The notes under the pieces were generated by a model that was not told where the DNA came from, did not search any database, and was given only the letters and a program-made list of their open reading frames with translations. A stretch of 64,000 bases of DNA from Winogradskyella psychrotolerans RS-3 (GTDB lineage: Bacteria > Bacteroidota > Bacteroidia > Flavobacteriales > Flavobacteriaceae), in NCBI RefSeq assembly GCF_000427335.1, contig NZ_ATMR01000077.1, positions 1-64,000 of the forward strand, written 5' to 3'. This document shows positions 52,508 to 61,085 of this stretch, piece after piece. Within the stretch, counting starts at the first letter, position 1. Every line of letters begins with the position of its first letter. A program made the position numbers and the translations under genes.

Positions 52508-52824
52508 ATGGCTGATTTATCACAAGAAGAATGGACAAAACAACTCGAAGCAGACGATAATGCCGTTGTTTTAGATGTTAGAACACAAGATGAAATTGAT
52601 TTAGGGATGATTCCTAATGCAATTCATATAGATATATTTAAAGGACAAGGATTTATACACGAAGTAGAACAGTTAGATAAAACAAAAACTATTACGTGTA
52701 CTGTAAGTCTGGTAATAGAAGCGGACAAGCTTGTGCAATTATGAATCAATTAGATATTGAAAATGCTTATAACCTCATAGGTGGTTTTAGCGAATGGCAA
52801 GGTGAAGTTGCCCACAATCAATGA
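52508..52824 (+). CDS. Rhodanese-like domain protein (frame interrupted)
   Basis: MADLSQEEWTKQLEADDNAV then VLDVRTQDEIDLGMIPNAIH is the start of a single-domain rhodanese. The frame breaks at a run of five A (52684-52688). One more A restores NYYVYCKSGNRSGQACAIMN (catalytic Cys loop CKSGNRS) and QLDIENAYNLIGGFSEWQGE, ending AHNQ at 52824, about 105 residues, the normal length. Rhodaneses transfer sulfane sulfur or act in thiol redox. The ATGA of its stop overlaps a possible start of the next rhodanese gene. Presumably a homopolymer error. Confidence 0.82.
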
Positions 52825-52841
52825 TTTTAAAACAAACAATA

Positions 52842-53243
52842 ATGAATAGAGTATTTGTAATATGTTGTTTATTGTTAACGCTAGGCGTTAGCACAAGTTG
52901 TTTAGATAGTACTTTGGCTGATTCTGAAATAAAGTTAATAACAGCGGAAGAAATGCAATCTATTTTAGAATTAGAAGATGTGCAATTAATTGATGTAAGA
53001 ACACCCAAAGAATATGAAGGTGGTTTCATTGCTAATGCTCAAAATATAGATTTTATGTCACCTACTTTTGATGATGACATTACAAAATTAGATAAGGATA
53101 AACCTGTGATATTGTATTGTAAGTCTGGAGGTCGAAGTGCTAAATGCGCTAAAAAGATGATAGATGCAGGATTTAAAAAAATATATGATCTCAAAGGTGG
53201 AATTTCTCAATGGAAATTTGCAGAAGAGACACAAATCCAATAA
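52842..53243 (+). CDS. Rhodanese-like lipoprotein
   Basis: 133 residues from MNRVFVICCLLLTLGVSTSC, a lipoprotein leader with a VSTSC lipobox; an ATG at 52821 is also possible. The mature part is a rhodanese domain: EDVQLIDVRTPKEYEGGFIA, NAQNIDFMSP, and active loop ILYCKSGGRSAKCAKKM with the catalytic Cys (CKSGGRS), then YDLKGGISQWK. It is a membrane-anchored partner of the cytoplasmic rhodanese just upstream, and both precede a DsbD-like reductase, so the block handles sulfur or thiol redox. A terminator follows. Complete. Confidence 0.87.
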   Translation: MNRVFVICCLLLTLGVSTSCLDSTLADSEIKLITAEEMQSILELEDVQLIDVRTPKEYEGGFIANAQNIDFMSPTFDDDITKLDKDKPVILYCKSGGRSAKCAKKMIDAGFKKIYDLKGGISQWKFAEETQIQ

Positions 53244-53259
53244 AAATCTAAACACAATC

Positions 53260-53288
53260 AAACCGAACTTTAAGTTCGGTTTTTTTAT
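53260..53288 (+). terminator. Terminator after the rhodanese pair
   Basis: AACCGAACTT (53260-53269) pairs with AAGTTCGGTT (53272-53281), followed by seven T. Confidence 0.8.
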
Positions 53289-53382
53289 GCCTATAATTCT
53301 CTTCTCGAATTCTTAAGATTTTTATAAATTAGACGATTGTAAACCTAGAATAGAAACCCTTCTGTTACATTTGCAAATTAAC

Positions 53383-55788
53383 ATGTCGTTTATGAAATTT
53401 AATAAAGTACTTCTGCTTTGCCTTTTGGCATTTACGTTTTCATTCAATTTATTTTCACAGGTTTTTGATCCCGTAAAATGGGAAACCAAGGTTGAAAAAA
53501 TTTCAGATACAGAATACAATCTTATTTCAATAGCAACAATAGATTCTGGCTGGCATTTGTATTCGCAAAATGTACCGGATAATGGCCCTATTCCTACAAC
53601 CTTTTCTTATACCGAGACCAAAGATTTTGAATTAATAGGGAAAACATCTGAGGAAGAAGGCGAAACTATAGATGATCCTGTTTTTCAAATGCGGATTAAA
53701 TTTTTTGGTAATAAAGCAGCGTTTTCACAACGTATTAAAGTTCTCAATAAAGAATTGTCACTTATTGAAGGTGAAGTAGAATTTATGGTCTGTGATGACG
53801 AAAAATGTTTACCGCCAACTTATATCGATCTTAAGTTTAACTTGAAGGATACTGAAGATGTTAAAGAGGTTTCTACAGGAATGGCATTAAATTTAACCGG
53901 TAATACACCAAAAATTCTAGAGCCTGTAAAATGGAGCACTTCTGTTGAGAAAATAAATGATACCGAATTGATTTTAGTGTCTACCGCAACGATAGATAAG
54001 GGTTGGAAGTTATATGCTCAAAATATTGAAGAAGGCGGCCCAATTCCAACGAGTTTTGATTACACATTAAAAGACGGTGTTGAGTTAGTCGGTTCAACTA
54101 ATGAAGAAAAGGGTGAAGAAAGTATAGACAAGGTCTTCGATATGAAGATTAAATACTTTAAAGATAAGGCTGAATTCAGACAAAAAATTAAAGTTTCAGA
54201 CGCAACAATTTCTTCACTCGTTTCTGAGGTTGGCTTTATGTCTTGCGATGACACACAATGTACAGCTCCAACTTATGTCGATTTAGAATATGATTTAACT
54301 AAGACTGTTGTGGCTTCCTCAGATATTTCTGAAAACTCTGAAGCAGATGACGACGAGTCGAGCAAAGGTTTATGGTCTATTTTTATTATTGCTTTCTTTT
54401 CTGGATTTGTAGCGTTATTAACACCATGTGTGTTTCCAATGATACCAATGACGGTAAGTTTCTTTATAAAACAAAGTCAATCTAAAGCCAAAGGCATTCG
54501 TAATGCTATCATTTATGGATTATCAATTATTGTAATTTATGTCTTATTAGGTACAATCATAACAGCTATTTTTGGAGCAGATGCCTTAAATGCATTAGCC
54601 ACAAACGTTTGGTTTAACCTAATTTTCTTTATACTATTAGTGGTTTTTGCCATTTCATTTTTAGGCGCTTTTGAAATTGTATTACCTAATTCTTGGGCAA
54701 ATAAAGCCGATAAGCAAGCTGATAGAGGTGGACTAGTTGGCATCTTTTTTATGGCTTTGGCTTTAGCAATTGTCTCGTTTTCTTGTACAGGGCCAATAGT
54801 AGGAACTATTTTGGTTGAAGCGGCTTCTAAAGGAGGTATCGCACCGGTAATAGGAATGTTAGGCTTTTCATCTGCAATCGCATTACCATTTGCATTATTT
54901 GCTGCTTTTCCGGGTTGGTTAAATTCTCTACCAAAATCAGGAGGCTGGTTAAATACCGTAAAGGTCGTTTTAGGGTTCTTAGAGTTAGCTTTAGCGTTTA
55001 AATTCTTATCACAAGCCGATTTAGTATTGCAATTACATTTCTTAGAACGTGAAGTATTTATCGCTATATGGATTGCTATTTTTGGAACATTATCCTTATA
55101 TCTTTTTGGGAAAATCCAATTGCCACACGATTCGCCACTGAAACATATTTCCGTAGGACGATTATTATTTGGCTTACTAACGCTGACGTTTACGATTTAC
55201 ATGATTCCGGGACTTTGGGGAGCACCTTTAAAAATTATAAGTGCGTTTCCTCCTCCATTAGATTATTCTGAATCTCCGTATGGAGTCGGTAATTCAAGAG
55301 GTGGTGGTGCAAGTATAACAGATATTCCTGAAGGAGCACATTTATTAGCACCACATGATATTTTAGCATTTAATGATTACGAAACCGGTTTGGCTTATGC
55401 TAAAAAAGTAGGGAAACCTGTGATGCTCGATTTTACAGGTTGGGCTTGCGTTAACTGTCGTAAAATGGAACAGAATGTTTGGGTAGATCCACAAGTATTA
55501 TCTAAACTTAAAAATGATATTGTGCTTATTTCTTTATATGTTGATGAGCAAATCGATTTTCCTGAAGGTGAAGCGCCAGATTCAAAATTAAGACCAGGAA
55601 AAAAACTAAGAAACAAAGGTCAGAAGTGGAGCGAAATGCAAACCATTAAATATAAAACCAATACACAACCGTATTATGTATTGATGGATCATAATGAAGA
55701 AAATCTTATTGAGCCTGTTGCTTATACTCCAGATATTGAGGAATACGAGGCATGGTTAAAAGAAGGGATTGGGAATTTTAAAGATTAA
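53383..55788 (+). CDS. dsbD: DsbD-like protein-disulfide reductase with duplicated N-terminal domain
   Basis: About 801 residues from ATG 53383 (53392 is also possible); TACATTTG at 53366-53373 precedes it. Signal peptide, then two homologous periplasmic domains ([20 protein letters not shown] and [20 protein letters not shown]), each with a Cys pair (VCDDEKC, SCDDTQC). A central CcdA-like core of about eight membrane helices follows ([20 protein letters not shown] and [11 protein letters not shown], the two redox Cys), and a C-terminal thioredoxin domain with [11 protein letters not shown] (CxxC). It moves electrons from cytoplasmic thioredoxin to periplasmic thiols. Its end overlaps the convergent histidine kinase gene by 4 bp. 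Confidence 0.9.
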   Translation: MSFMKFNKVLLLCLLAFTFSFNLFSQVFDPVKWETKVEKISDTEYNLISIATIDSGWHLYSQNVPDNGPIPTTFSYTETKDFELIGKTSEEEGETIDDPVFQMRIKFFGNKAAFSQRIKVLNKELSLIEGEVEFMVCDDEKCLPPTYIDLKFNLKDTEDVKEVSTGMALNLTGNTPKILEPVKWSTSVEKINDTELILVSTATIDKGWKLYAQNIEEGGPIPTSFDYTLKDGVELVGSTNEEKGEESIDKVFDMKIKYFKDKAEFRQKIKVSDATISSLVSEVGFMSCDDTQCTAPTYVDLEYDLTKTVVASSDISENSEADDDESSKGLWSIFIIAFFSGFVALLTPCVFPMIPMTVSFFIKQSQSKAKGIRNAIIYGLSIIVIYVLLGTIITAIFGADALNALATNVWFNLIFFILLVVFAISFLGAFEIVLPNSWANKADKQADRGGLVGIFFMALALAIVSFSCTGPIVGTILVEAASKGGIAPVIGMLGFSSAIALPFALFAAFPGWLNSLPKSGGWLNTVKVVLGFLELALAFKFLSQADLVLQLHFLEREVFIAIWIAIFGTLSLYLFGKIQLPHDSPLKHISVGRLLFGLLTLTFTIYMIPGLWGAPLKIISAFPPPLDYSESPYGVGNSRGGGASITDIPEGAHLLAPHDILAFNDYETGLAYAKKVGKPVMLDFTGWACVNCRKMEQNVWVDPQVLSKLKNDIVLISLYVDEQIDFPEGEAPDSKLRPGKKLRNKGQKWSEMQTIKYKTNTQPYYVLMDHNEENLIEPVAYTPDIEEYEAWLKEGIGNFKD

Positions 55789-57128
55789 AAAATCAAACTA
55801 AAAACAGAACCTTCGCCTTCTACACTTTTAACAATGATTCGGCCTTTATGAAGCAACATAATTTGCTTACAAAGGCTTAGTCCTATACCACTTCCTGTCG
55901 TTTTACTGGTGAAGAATGGAACAAATATATTTTCTAGAATATCTTTAGGAATTCCCGAGCCATTATCTAAAACCTTAATCACAATATCTCTATTTGGGTT
56001 TTGAGAAGCAAGGACTTTAATTTGTGGATGTACTCCATCTTTACAAGCATCAACAGCATTTAAAATAAGGTTGATTAAGACTTGTTCTATAAGATGGGTG
56101 TCAATATCCAACTCTAGTTTAGGAGACGTAACATTAAATTCTATACTTATATTTTTCGCCTTTATCGAAGGTTCCATTAACAACTGAAGATTATTAAATA
56201 AGTCTTCAATTTTAACCCGTTGTAGGTTGAGGTGTGTGACTTTACTCAAACTTCTATAGGTCTTCGCAAATTTTAAAAGACCTTCACTACGGTTTTTAAT
56301 AGTTTTAACTCCAGCGTTTAAATCCTCTAACTCAAGGCGTGTTTCTTCAGGTTGTTCTATGGCTAATTGTAAGTTTTTTTGAAGTGTATCTGCCAAGGAT
56401 GAAATCGGAGCAATAGAATTCATGATTTCGTGTGTCATCACGCTTAAAAGTTTCTTCCAAGATTCCGATTCATTTTTATTTAAAGTATCATCGATATTCT
56501 GAATCACAATTAATTTGAAAGCATCCTCTTTAACTTGAAATACGGTATCAGAAATCAAGATTTTAATACTTTCATTTTGAAGCGCTATAGAAATAGAATT
56601 CGGTTCTCTATGGTAGGTTTCAAAAATAGTATTGAATAATTCTGGTTTTCTATTTTCTACAAACCGAATATTTTTAAACGAAGGCATATCTAGCGTTTCC
56701 CCAAAAGAATCATTACTCCAAAGCACGTCGCCAGATTCTAAATTATACGCAATAATCCCAATGTCTACCATTTCTAAAATCTTTTGAAGGTAAACATATT
56801 GCGCTTCGTTTTGAGAGTTGATTTCTTTAATGGTTCTATTAATTTCATTAAAACCTGTGTATAAAAAACGGATATCTTTTGGACCTCTGTCTTCTGGAAA
56901 CCATCTCGAAAAATCACGATACTTTACAGCTTCAAAAAAATCATCCATCACCACAAATCGTCGTTTTACAAACGTGTAGGTATTAATACATAGGTAAAGT
57001 AGCGCCATGCTAATTACTACGATGTAAGCCGTTTGTTCCTTATATATCGTATAGGCTAATGCAAGTATGGTACTCACTAAAAGTAAAATTCTAAAAAAGA
57101 GCCAAAAGATGTAACTTCTATAGTTCAT
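55785..57128 (-). CDS. Sensor histidine kinase
   Basis: 447 residues. Two N-terminal membrane segments ([40 protein letters not shown]) without a large sensor loop, a HAMP-like linker, a PAS-like domain ([20 protein letters not shown]), then the phosphoacceptor [15 protein letters not shown] and ATPase boxes [10 protein letters not shown] (N), DNGSGIPKD (G1), FVPFFTSK (F), GSGIGLSL (G2). This is the kinase type that pairs with NtrC-like regulators. Starts within the 3' end of the response regulator gene (11-bp overlap), so the two are one operon. Signal unknown, perhaps an envelope or toxic stress relieved by the export system opposite. Confidence 0.9.
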   Translation of the reverse strand: MNYRSYIFWLFFRILLLVSTILALAYTIYKEQTAYIVVISMALLYLCINTYTFVKRRFVVMDDFFEAVKYRDFSRWFPEDRGPKDIRFLYTGFNEINRTIKEINSQNEAQYVYLQKILEMVDIGIIAYNLESGDVLWSNDSFGETLDMPSFKNIRFVENRKPELFNTIFETYHREPNSISIALQNESIKILISDTVFQVKEDAFKLIVIQNIDDTLNKNESESWKKLLSVMTHEIMNSIAPISSLADTLQKNLQLAIEQPEETRLELEDLNAGVKTIKNRSEGLLKFAKTYRSLSKVTHLNLQRVKIEDLFNNLQLLMEPSIKAKNISIEFNVTSPKLELDIDTHLIEQVLINLILNAVDACKDGVHPQIKVLASQNPNRDIVIKVLDNGSGIPKDILENIFVPFFTSKTTGSGIGLSLCKQIMLLHKGRIIVKSVEGEGSVFSLIF

Positions 57129-58473
57129 ACTTTTCTAGTCTTCGGTATAAAGCAGCTCTTGTAATCCCCAGTTCTTTAGCCGATTTTGACACGTTGCCCT
57201 TATTTTTTTCAAGGACATTTAAAATCGCATTTTTTTCTAAATCGTCTAAGTTTAAACTCTTCGTGGTAATACGCGTTGCCGTGGACGGACGCTCTATTGA
57301 TGAAAACACTAAGTCTTCAGGTTTTAAAACGGACCCATCGGTCATTATCACAGCACGTTCTAAAACGTATTGCAATTCTCTAACATTACCCGGAAAATCG
57401 TGGTTTTTTAATTTTGAAATAAAACCCGAATCAAATGAAAACGGACTTTTATTATATTTTTCGGCATATAAGGTGACAAAATGATGTGCTAATTCGGTAA
57501 TATCCGTGCCACGATCTCTAAGTGGTGGCGCAATAATATCCACCGTATTTATTCTGTAAATTAAATCTTTTCGAAATTTCTTTTCGTCAGCTAAAATTTG
57601 TGGGTCAATATTCGTCGCACAAACTAACCGAATGTCAATAGAAATTGAAGTATTAGAACCTAATGGCGTGACTTGTCTATTCTGCAAAACGGTGAGTAAT
57701 CTTGCTTGTTGAGCTAAACTAATATTACCAATTTCATCTAAAAATAGTGTACCACCATGGGCAGCTTCAAAACGGCCTTTTCTGTCTTCTCTAGCGTCTG
57801 TAAACGCACCTTTTTTATACCCAAATAATTCACTTTCAAATAGTGATTCAGTTAAAGCACCAACATCGACCTTTACAAACGGTTGGTGTTTTCTATTGGA
57901 GTTGTCATGAAGCGCTCGAGCAATTAAATCTTTACCTGTGCCGTTCTCACCAAGGATTAAAACGTTGGCATCTGTGGGTGCTACTTTTTTAAGTTTGGTA
58001 AAGATATCCGTCATAACATCACTATCACCAATGATTTCAACAGTATTGCTGTTAAGGTGTTTCTTTTGGGTGTTTTGGGATTTCTTTTGACTTAGAATCG
58101 TTGTAATTGTTTCTATAATTTTTTCATTCTTCCAAGGTTTCATCAAAAAGTCAGAAGCTCCTTCTTTTAATCCTCTTATCGCTAAATCAATATCAGCATA
58201 GGCAGTCATTAAAATAACTGAGGTTTCAGGTTTTTGTTTCCGGATTTTATTCAACCAAAAAATACCTTCGTTACCCGTATTGACTAAACCATTAAAGTTC
58301 ATATCTAAAATGATAATGTCGTAGGAGGTACGCTCAATTTGAGACGTAATATTACTTGGGTTTTTTTCGGTAACCACTTCCTTAACCAGTGGTTTTAAAA
58401 GCAGGCGTAATGCTGTTAATACATCAACATCATCGTCTATAACTAATATTGTAGCGTTTTTTAATACCATCAC
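57118..58473 (-). CDS. Sigma-54-dependent response regulator (NtrC family)
   Basis: 451 residues: receiver domain (ATILVIDDDVDVLTALRLLL, phospho-Asp in IIILDMNFNG), AAA+ domain with Walker A GENGTGKDLIARALHD, the sigma-54 contact loop ESELFGYKKGAFTDAREDRK, Walker B GGTLFLDEIG, and a Fis-type helix-turn-helix (VSKSAKELGITRAALYRRLE). It activates RNA polymerase with sigma-54 from distant enhancer sites. It diverges from the HlyD/ABC export genes, with palindromic candidate enhancers and a weak sigma-54-like promoter in the intergenic region. Complete. Confidence 0.93.
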   Translation of the reverse strand: MMVLKNATILVIDDDVDVLTALRLLLKPLVKEVVTEKNPSNITSQIERTSYDIIILDMNFNGLVNTGNEGIFWLNKIRKQKPETSVILMTAYADIDLAIRGLKEGASDFLMKPWKNEKIIETITTILSQKKSQNTQKKHLNSNTVEIIGDSDVMTDIFTKLKKVAPTDANVLILGENGTGKDLIARALHDNSNRKHQPFVKVDVGALTESLFESELFGYKKGAFTDAREDRKGRFEAAHGGTLFLDEIGNISLAQQARLLTVLQNRQVTPLGSNTSISIDIRLVCATNIDPQILADEKKFRKDLIYRINTVDIIAPPLRDRGTDITELAHHFVTLYAEKYNKSPFSFDSGFISKLKNHDFPGNVRELQYVLERAVIMTDGSVLKPEDLVFSSIERPSTATRITTKSLNLDDLEKNAILNVLEKNKGNVSKSAKELGITRAALYRRLEKYEL

Positions 58474-58629
58474 TCGATAATCGAGGTTTATTTATTAGGA
58501 AGTCCCTTCAAAGCCCAACGTCATTCTTCGTTAAATTACGTATAGAGCTCATTCTAAGGTTGTGTTTACAATATTACGATTTTATCTTGGGCTTATAAAA
58601 ATTACAAAACCTAAATTTTTACAGCCTTC

Positions 58630-58677
58630 AAAAGTGTGCGTTTTCGAACATAAAGTGTATCAAAAACGGACACTTTT
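58630..58677. promoter_or_regulatory. Candidate enhancer (UAS) of the sigma-54 regulator
   Basis: AAAAGTGTGCGTTTT (58630-58644) and AAAACGGACACTTTT (58663-58677) are inverted copies agreeing at 14 of 15 positions. The left arm also forms TGTGCG-TTTT-CGAACA (58635-58650). The pair lies about 50-95 bp upstream of the possible -24/-12 promoter, the usual position for NtrC-type binding sites. The remaining part of 58474-58770 shows no gene. Confidence 0.6.
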
Positions 58678-58724
58678 AGTTTTGGATTTAAATATAAGCA
58701 GCTATAAATAAGGTTGTTATGGTT

Positions 58725-58740
58725 TTGGCATCATCTTCAC
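58725..58740 (+). promoter_or_regulatory. Weak sigma-54-like promoter candidate
   Basis: TTGGCATCATCTTCAC: a good -24 part (TTGGCA) but a poor -12 part (TTCAC instead of TTGC). Supported mainly by the adjacent sigma-54 activator gene and palindromes. Confidence 0.35.
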
Positions 58741-58770
58741 TATATAAATGGTATAAATAAAAGATATATA

Positions 58771-60021
58771 ATGGACGTTCCAATTCAGAAGAAGAAATTT
58801 TCAAATCAAAAACTAGGATTAGCTTTAGGGGTTTTAGCCATAGTGGCTTTAATCGTGTATGTTATTTTTCAAACCTCAGGTGGTTCAAAATTGAATGTTG
58901 AAAAAGAACGCATTTCTATCAATACCGTTTCGAAAGGTGTCTTCCAAGAAAATATTCCGGTTAATGGGATCGTGCTTCCTGTGACGACAATTTATTTAGA
59001 TGCTTTAGAAGGTGGACGTGTAGAAGAAAAGTTTGTTGAAGACGGAGCGATGCTTAAAAAAGGTGAGCCTATTTTAAGATTATCGAATACAGATTTGGAA
59101 TTGAGTTTAATAAATCAAGAAACATCAGTATATAATTTGTTAACGCAAATGCAGATTTCTCAAAATGCAGCGCGTCAAAATACCATTAACAGACAAAATC
59201 AATTTACAGATGTTGAAAACAATCTGATTGAAGCCGAACGTGTTTATAATTTGAATAAACGCTTATATGAAAAAGGCGCGATAGGAAGAATGGATTATGA
59301 GTCGTCTCAAAACAATTTCGACTACCAAAAAGAACGGATGAAGCTCGCCAAACAAGTCTTATCTGAAGATACTCTTTCGTCTAAATTGGAAGTGAGTCAA
59401 GCAAAAAACTCATACGCCAGAACGCAAAGTGCTTTAGAATTAATGCGAAAAAAAGTAGGGGATTTAGTGGTTAGAGCACCAATTGATGGGCAGTTAACCT
59501 CTTTAGATGCTGAAATCGGACAGTCCATTAATAAAGGCACGAGATTAGGACAAGTTGATGTGATTACTGGTTATAAAGTAAGAGTGGATATTGATGAGCA
59601 CTATATTTCAAGAATCTATAATGGTCAAACTGGAACCTTTGTGTTGAATAATAAAACCTACACTTTAGAAATTAAAAAAGTATTTACCCAAGTAACAAAT
59701 GGTCGTTTTCAAGTGGATATGAAATTTCAGGGTGATGTGCCTGAAGGTATTAGAAGAGGTCAAAACTTACAGATCCGTGTGGCCTTAAGTGCCGAAAAAG
59801 AAGCCTTATTAGTTTCAAAAGGTGGGTTCTTTCAAAAAACAGGAGGGAATTGGGTGTTTAAAGTGAGCGAAGATGGTAACACGGCTTATAAAGTAAATAT
59901 TAGATTAGGAAGTCAGAATACAGAATACTACGAAGTGCTTGAGGGATTAAATCCAGGAGATAAAGTAGTGACATCGAGTTATGATTCTTTTGGTGATACG
60001 GAAGAGTTGATTTTGAAATAG
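58771..60021 (+). CDS. HlyD/MacA-type periplasmic adaptor of an ABC exporter
   Basis: 416 residues from MDVPIQKKKFSNQKLGLALG; readings further upstream lack family similarity and overlap the control region. One N-terminal membrane segment (LGLALGVLAIVALIVYVIFQ), a lipoyl-like barrel sandwich (LDALEGGRVEEKFVEDGAML and VVRAPIDGQLTSLDAEIGQS), a long helical hairpin between them (EAERVYNLNKRLYEKGAIGR), and a beta-barrel C-terminal part. The adaptor links the inner-membrane permeases to an outer-membrane channel. First gene of an operon with an ABC ATPase and two MacB/FtsX-like permeases. Its TAG stop is followed within 2 bp by a heptamer array. Confidence 0.87.
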   Translation: MDVPIQKKKFSNQKLGLALGVLAIVALIVYVIFQTSGGSKLNVEKERISINTVSKGVFQENIPVNGIVLPVTTIYLDALEGGRVEEKFVEDGAMLKKGEPILRLSNTDLELSLINQETSVYNLLTQMQISQNAARQNTINRQNQFTDVENNLIEAERVYNLNKRLYEKGAIGRMDYESSQNNFDYQKERMKLAKQVLSEDTLSSKLEVSQAKNSYARTQSALELMRKKVGDLVVRAPIDGQLTSLDAEIGQSINKGTRLGQVDVITGYKVRVDIDEHYISRIYNGQTGTFVLNNKTYTLEIKKVFTQVTNGRFQVDMKFQGDVPEGIRRGQNLQIRVALSAEKEALLVSKGGFFQKTGGNWVFKVSEDGNTAYKVNIRLGSQNTEYYEVLEGLNPGDKVVTSSYDSFGDTEELILK

Positions 60022-60023
60022 AA

Positions 60024-60107
60024 GCAAGAGACAAGAGACAAGAAGCAAGAGACAAGAGACAAGAATCAAGAGGCAAGAGGCAAGAGGCAAGAGGCAAGAG
60101 GCAAGAG
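60024..60107. repeat. Heptanucleotide array GCAAGAG/ACAAGAG at the adaptor gene stop
   Basis: Twelve units of seven bases, GCAAGAG, ACAAGAG and ACAAGAA variants at first, then five perfect GCAAGAG copies. Starts 2 bp after the stop codon. Confidence 0.88.
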
Positions 60108-60143
60108 AAAAGATAAAAGAGTATAGATAAAAGAAATATTTTT

Positions 60144-60199
60144 AACCAACAACCAACAACCAACAACCAACAACCAACAACCAACAACCAACAACCAAC
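60144..60199. repeat. Heptanucleotide array AACCAAC upstream of the ABC ATPase
   Basis: Eight perfect copies of AACCAAC, the same unit as at 44152-44210, followed by CTAACAG-like units (60207-60232) resembling those at trpF. The 226-bp gap holds only these arrays. Confidence 0.92.
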
Positions 60200-60247
60200 A
60201 ACTAAGGGCTAACAGCCAAAAGCCAACAGCTAAAAAATATAAATACA

Positions 60248-60925
60248 ATGATACAAATTACGGACTTAGAGAAATTTTATAAAACCGAAGAAGTGCAAAC
60301 CATAGCCTTAAACAAATTATCATTTAATGTTAAAGAAGGTGAATTTGTAGCGATCATGGGACCTTCGGGATGTGGGAAATCGACTTTATTGAATATTTTG
60401 GGATTATTAGACGATCCTGATGGAGGTAGTTTTATGTTTAACGGCACAGAAGTCGCTGGTTATAATGAGCGCAAGCGTTCAGAATTACGTAAACACAATA
60501 TCGGTTTTGTATTCCAGAGCTTTAACTTAATCGATGAACTTACAGTTTTTGAAAATGTAGAATTACCATTAATCTACACAGGTGTTAAACCGGCAGAACG
60601 TAAAAAGCAAGTAGAAGCGGTTTTAGAGAAAATGCAAATTATGCATCGACGTAATCACTTTCCTCAACAATTATCTGGTGGTCAGCAGCAGCGTGTAGCT
60701 GTGGCAAGAGCTGTTGTAAATAAACCGAAATTAATTTTGGCTGATGAGCCAACAGGAAATTTAGATAGTACTAATGGTAATGAAGTTATGGATTTATTAA
60801 TAGATCTTAATGAAGCAGGAACAACCATCATCATGGTAACACACAGTGAGCACGATGCAAAATACAGTCACAGAATTATAAGAATGTTAGACGGACAAAA
60901 AGTAACAGAAAATATATTGGCGTAG
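60248..60925 (+). CDS. ABC transporter ATP-binding protein (LolD/MacB type)
   Basis: 225 residues: Walker A GPSGCGKST, Q-loop VFQSFNLIDELTVFENVELP, signature LSGGQQQR, Walker B LILADEPTGNLDSTNG and switch VTHSEHDAKY. The QSFNLI..LTVFENVELPL segment is typical of the LolD/MacB group, which drives mechanotransmission-type export or lipoprotein release. Second gene of the exporter operon, between the adaptor and the permeases. Directly after its stop is a REP-like palindrome. Complete. Confidence 0.92.
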   Translation: MIQITDLEKFYKTEEVQTIALNKLSFNVKEGEFVAIMGPSGCGKSTLLNILGLLDDPDGGSFMFNGTEVAGYNERKRSELRKHNIGFVFQSFNLIDELTVFENVELPLIYTGVKPAERKKQVEAVLEKMQIMHRRNHFPQQLSGGQQQRVAVARAVVNKPKLILADEPTGNLDSTNGNEVMDLLIDLNEAGTTIIMVTHSEHDAKYSHRIIRMLDGQKVTENILA

Positions 60926-60927
60926 TC

Positions 60928-60957
60928 TATCCTGCAAGGTTTTTAAAACCTTGTAAG
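60928..60957. repeat. REP-like palindrome, family 2, at the ABC ATPase stop
   Basis: ATCCTGCAAGGTTTT and AAAACCTTGTAAGT form a 12- to 13-bp stem, starting 2 bp after the stop. Confidence 0.7.
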
Positions 60958-61085
60958 TATATAATCATCAATCAATCCATCAATCAGGCCGAAAACACTT
61001 CCGTAAATCATAAAACAACCAATCAATTACTACTGAAGTGTCGAAGCCAAATCAATCAAAAAACGAACAGTAATTCTTAGAAACT

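Noticed and set aside
59900-60248. Antisense frames reading LLVVGCW repeats like a membrane protein
   Set aside because: The hydrophobic repeats are only translations of the AACCAAC and GCAAGAG arrays; no start signal, promoter or family similarity.
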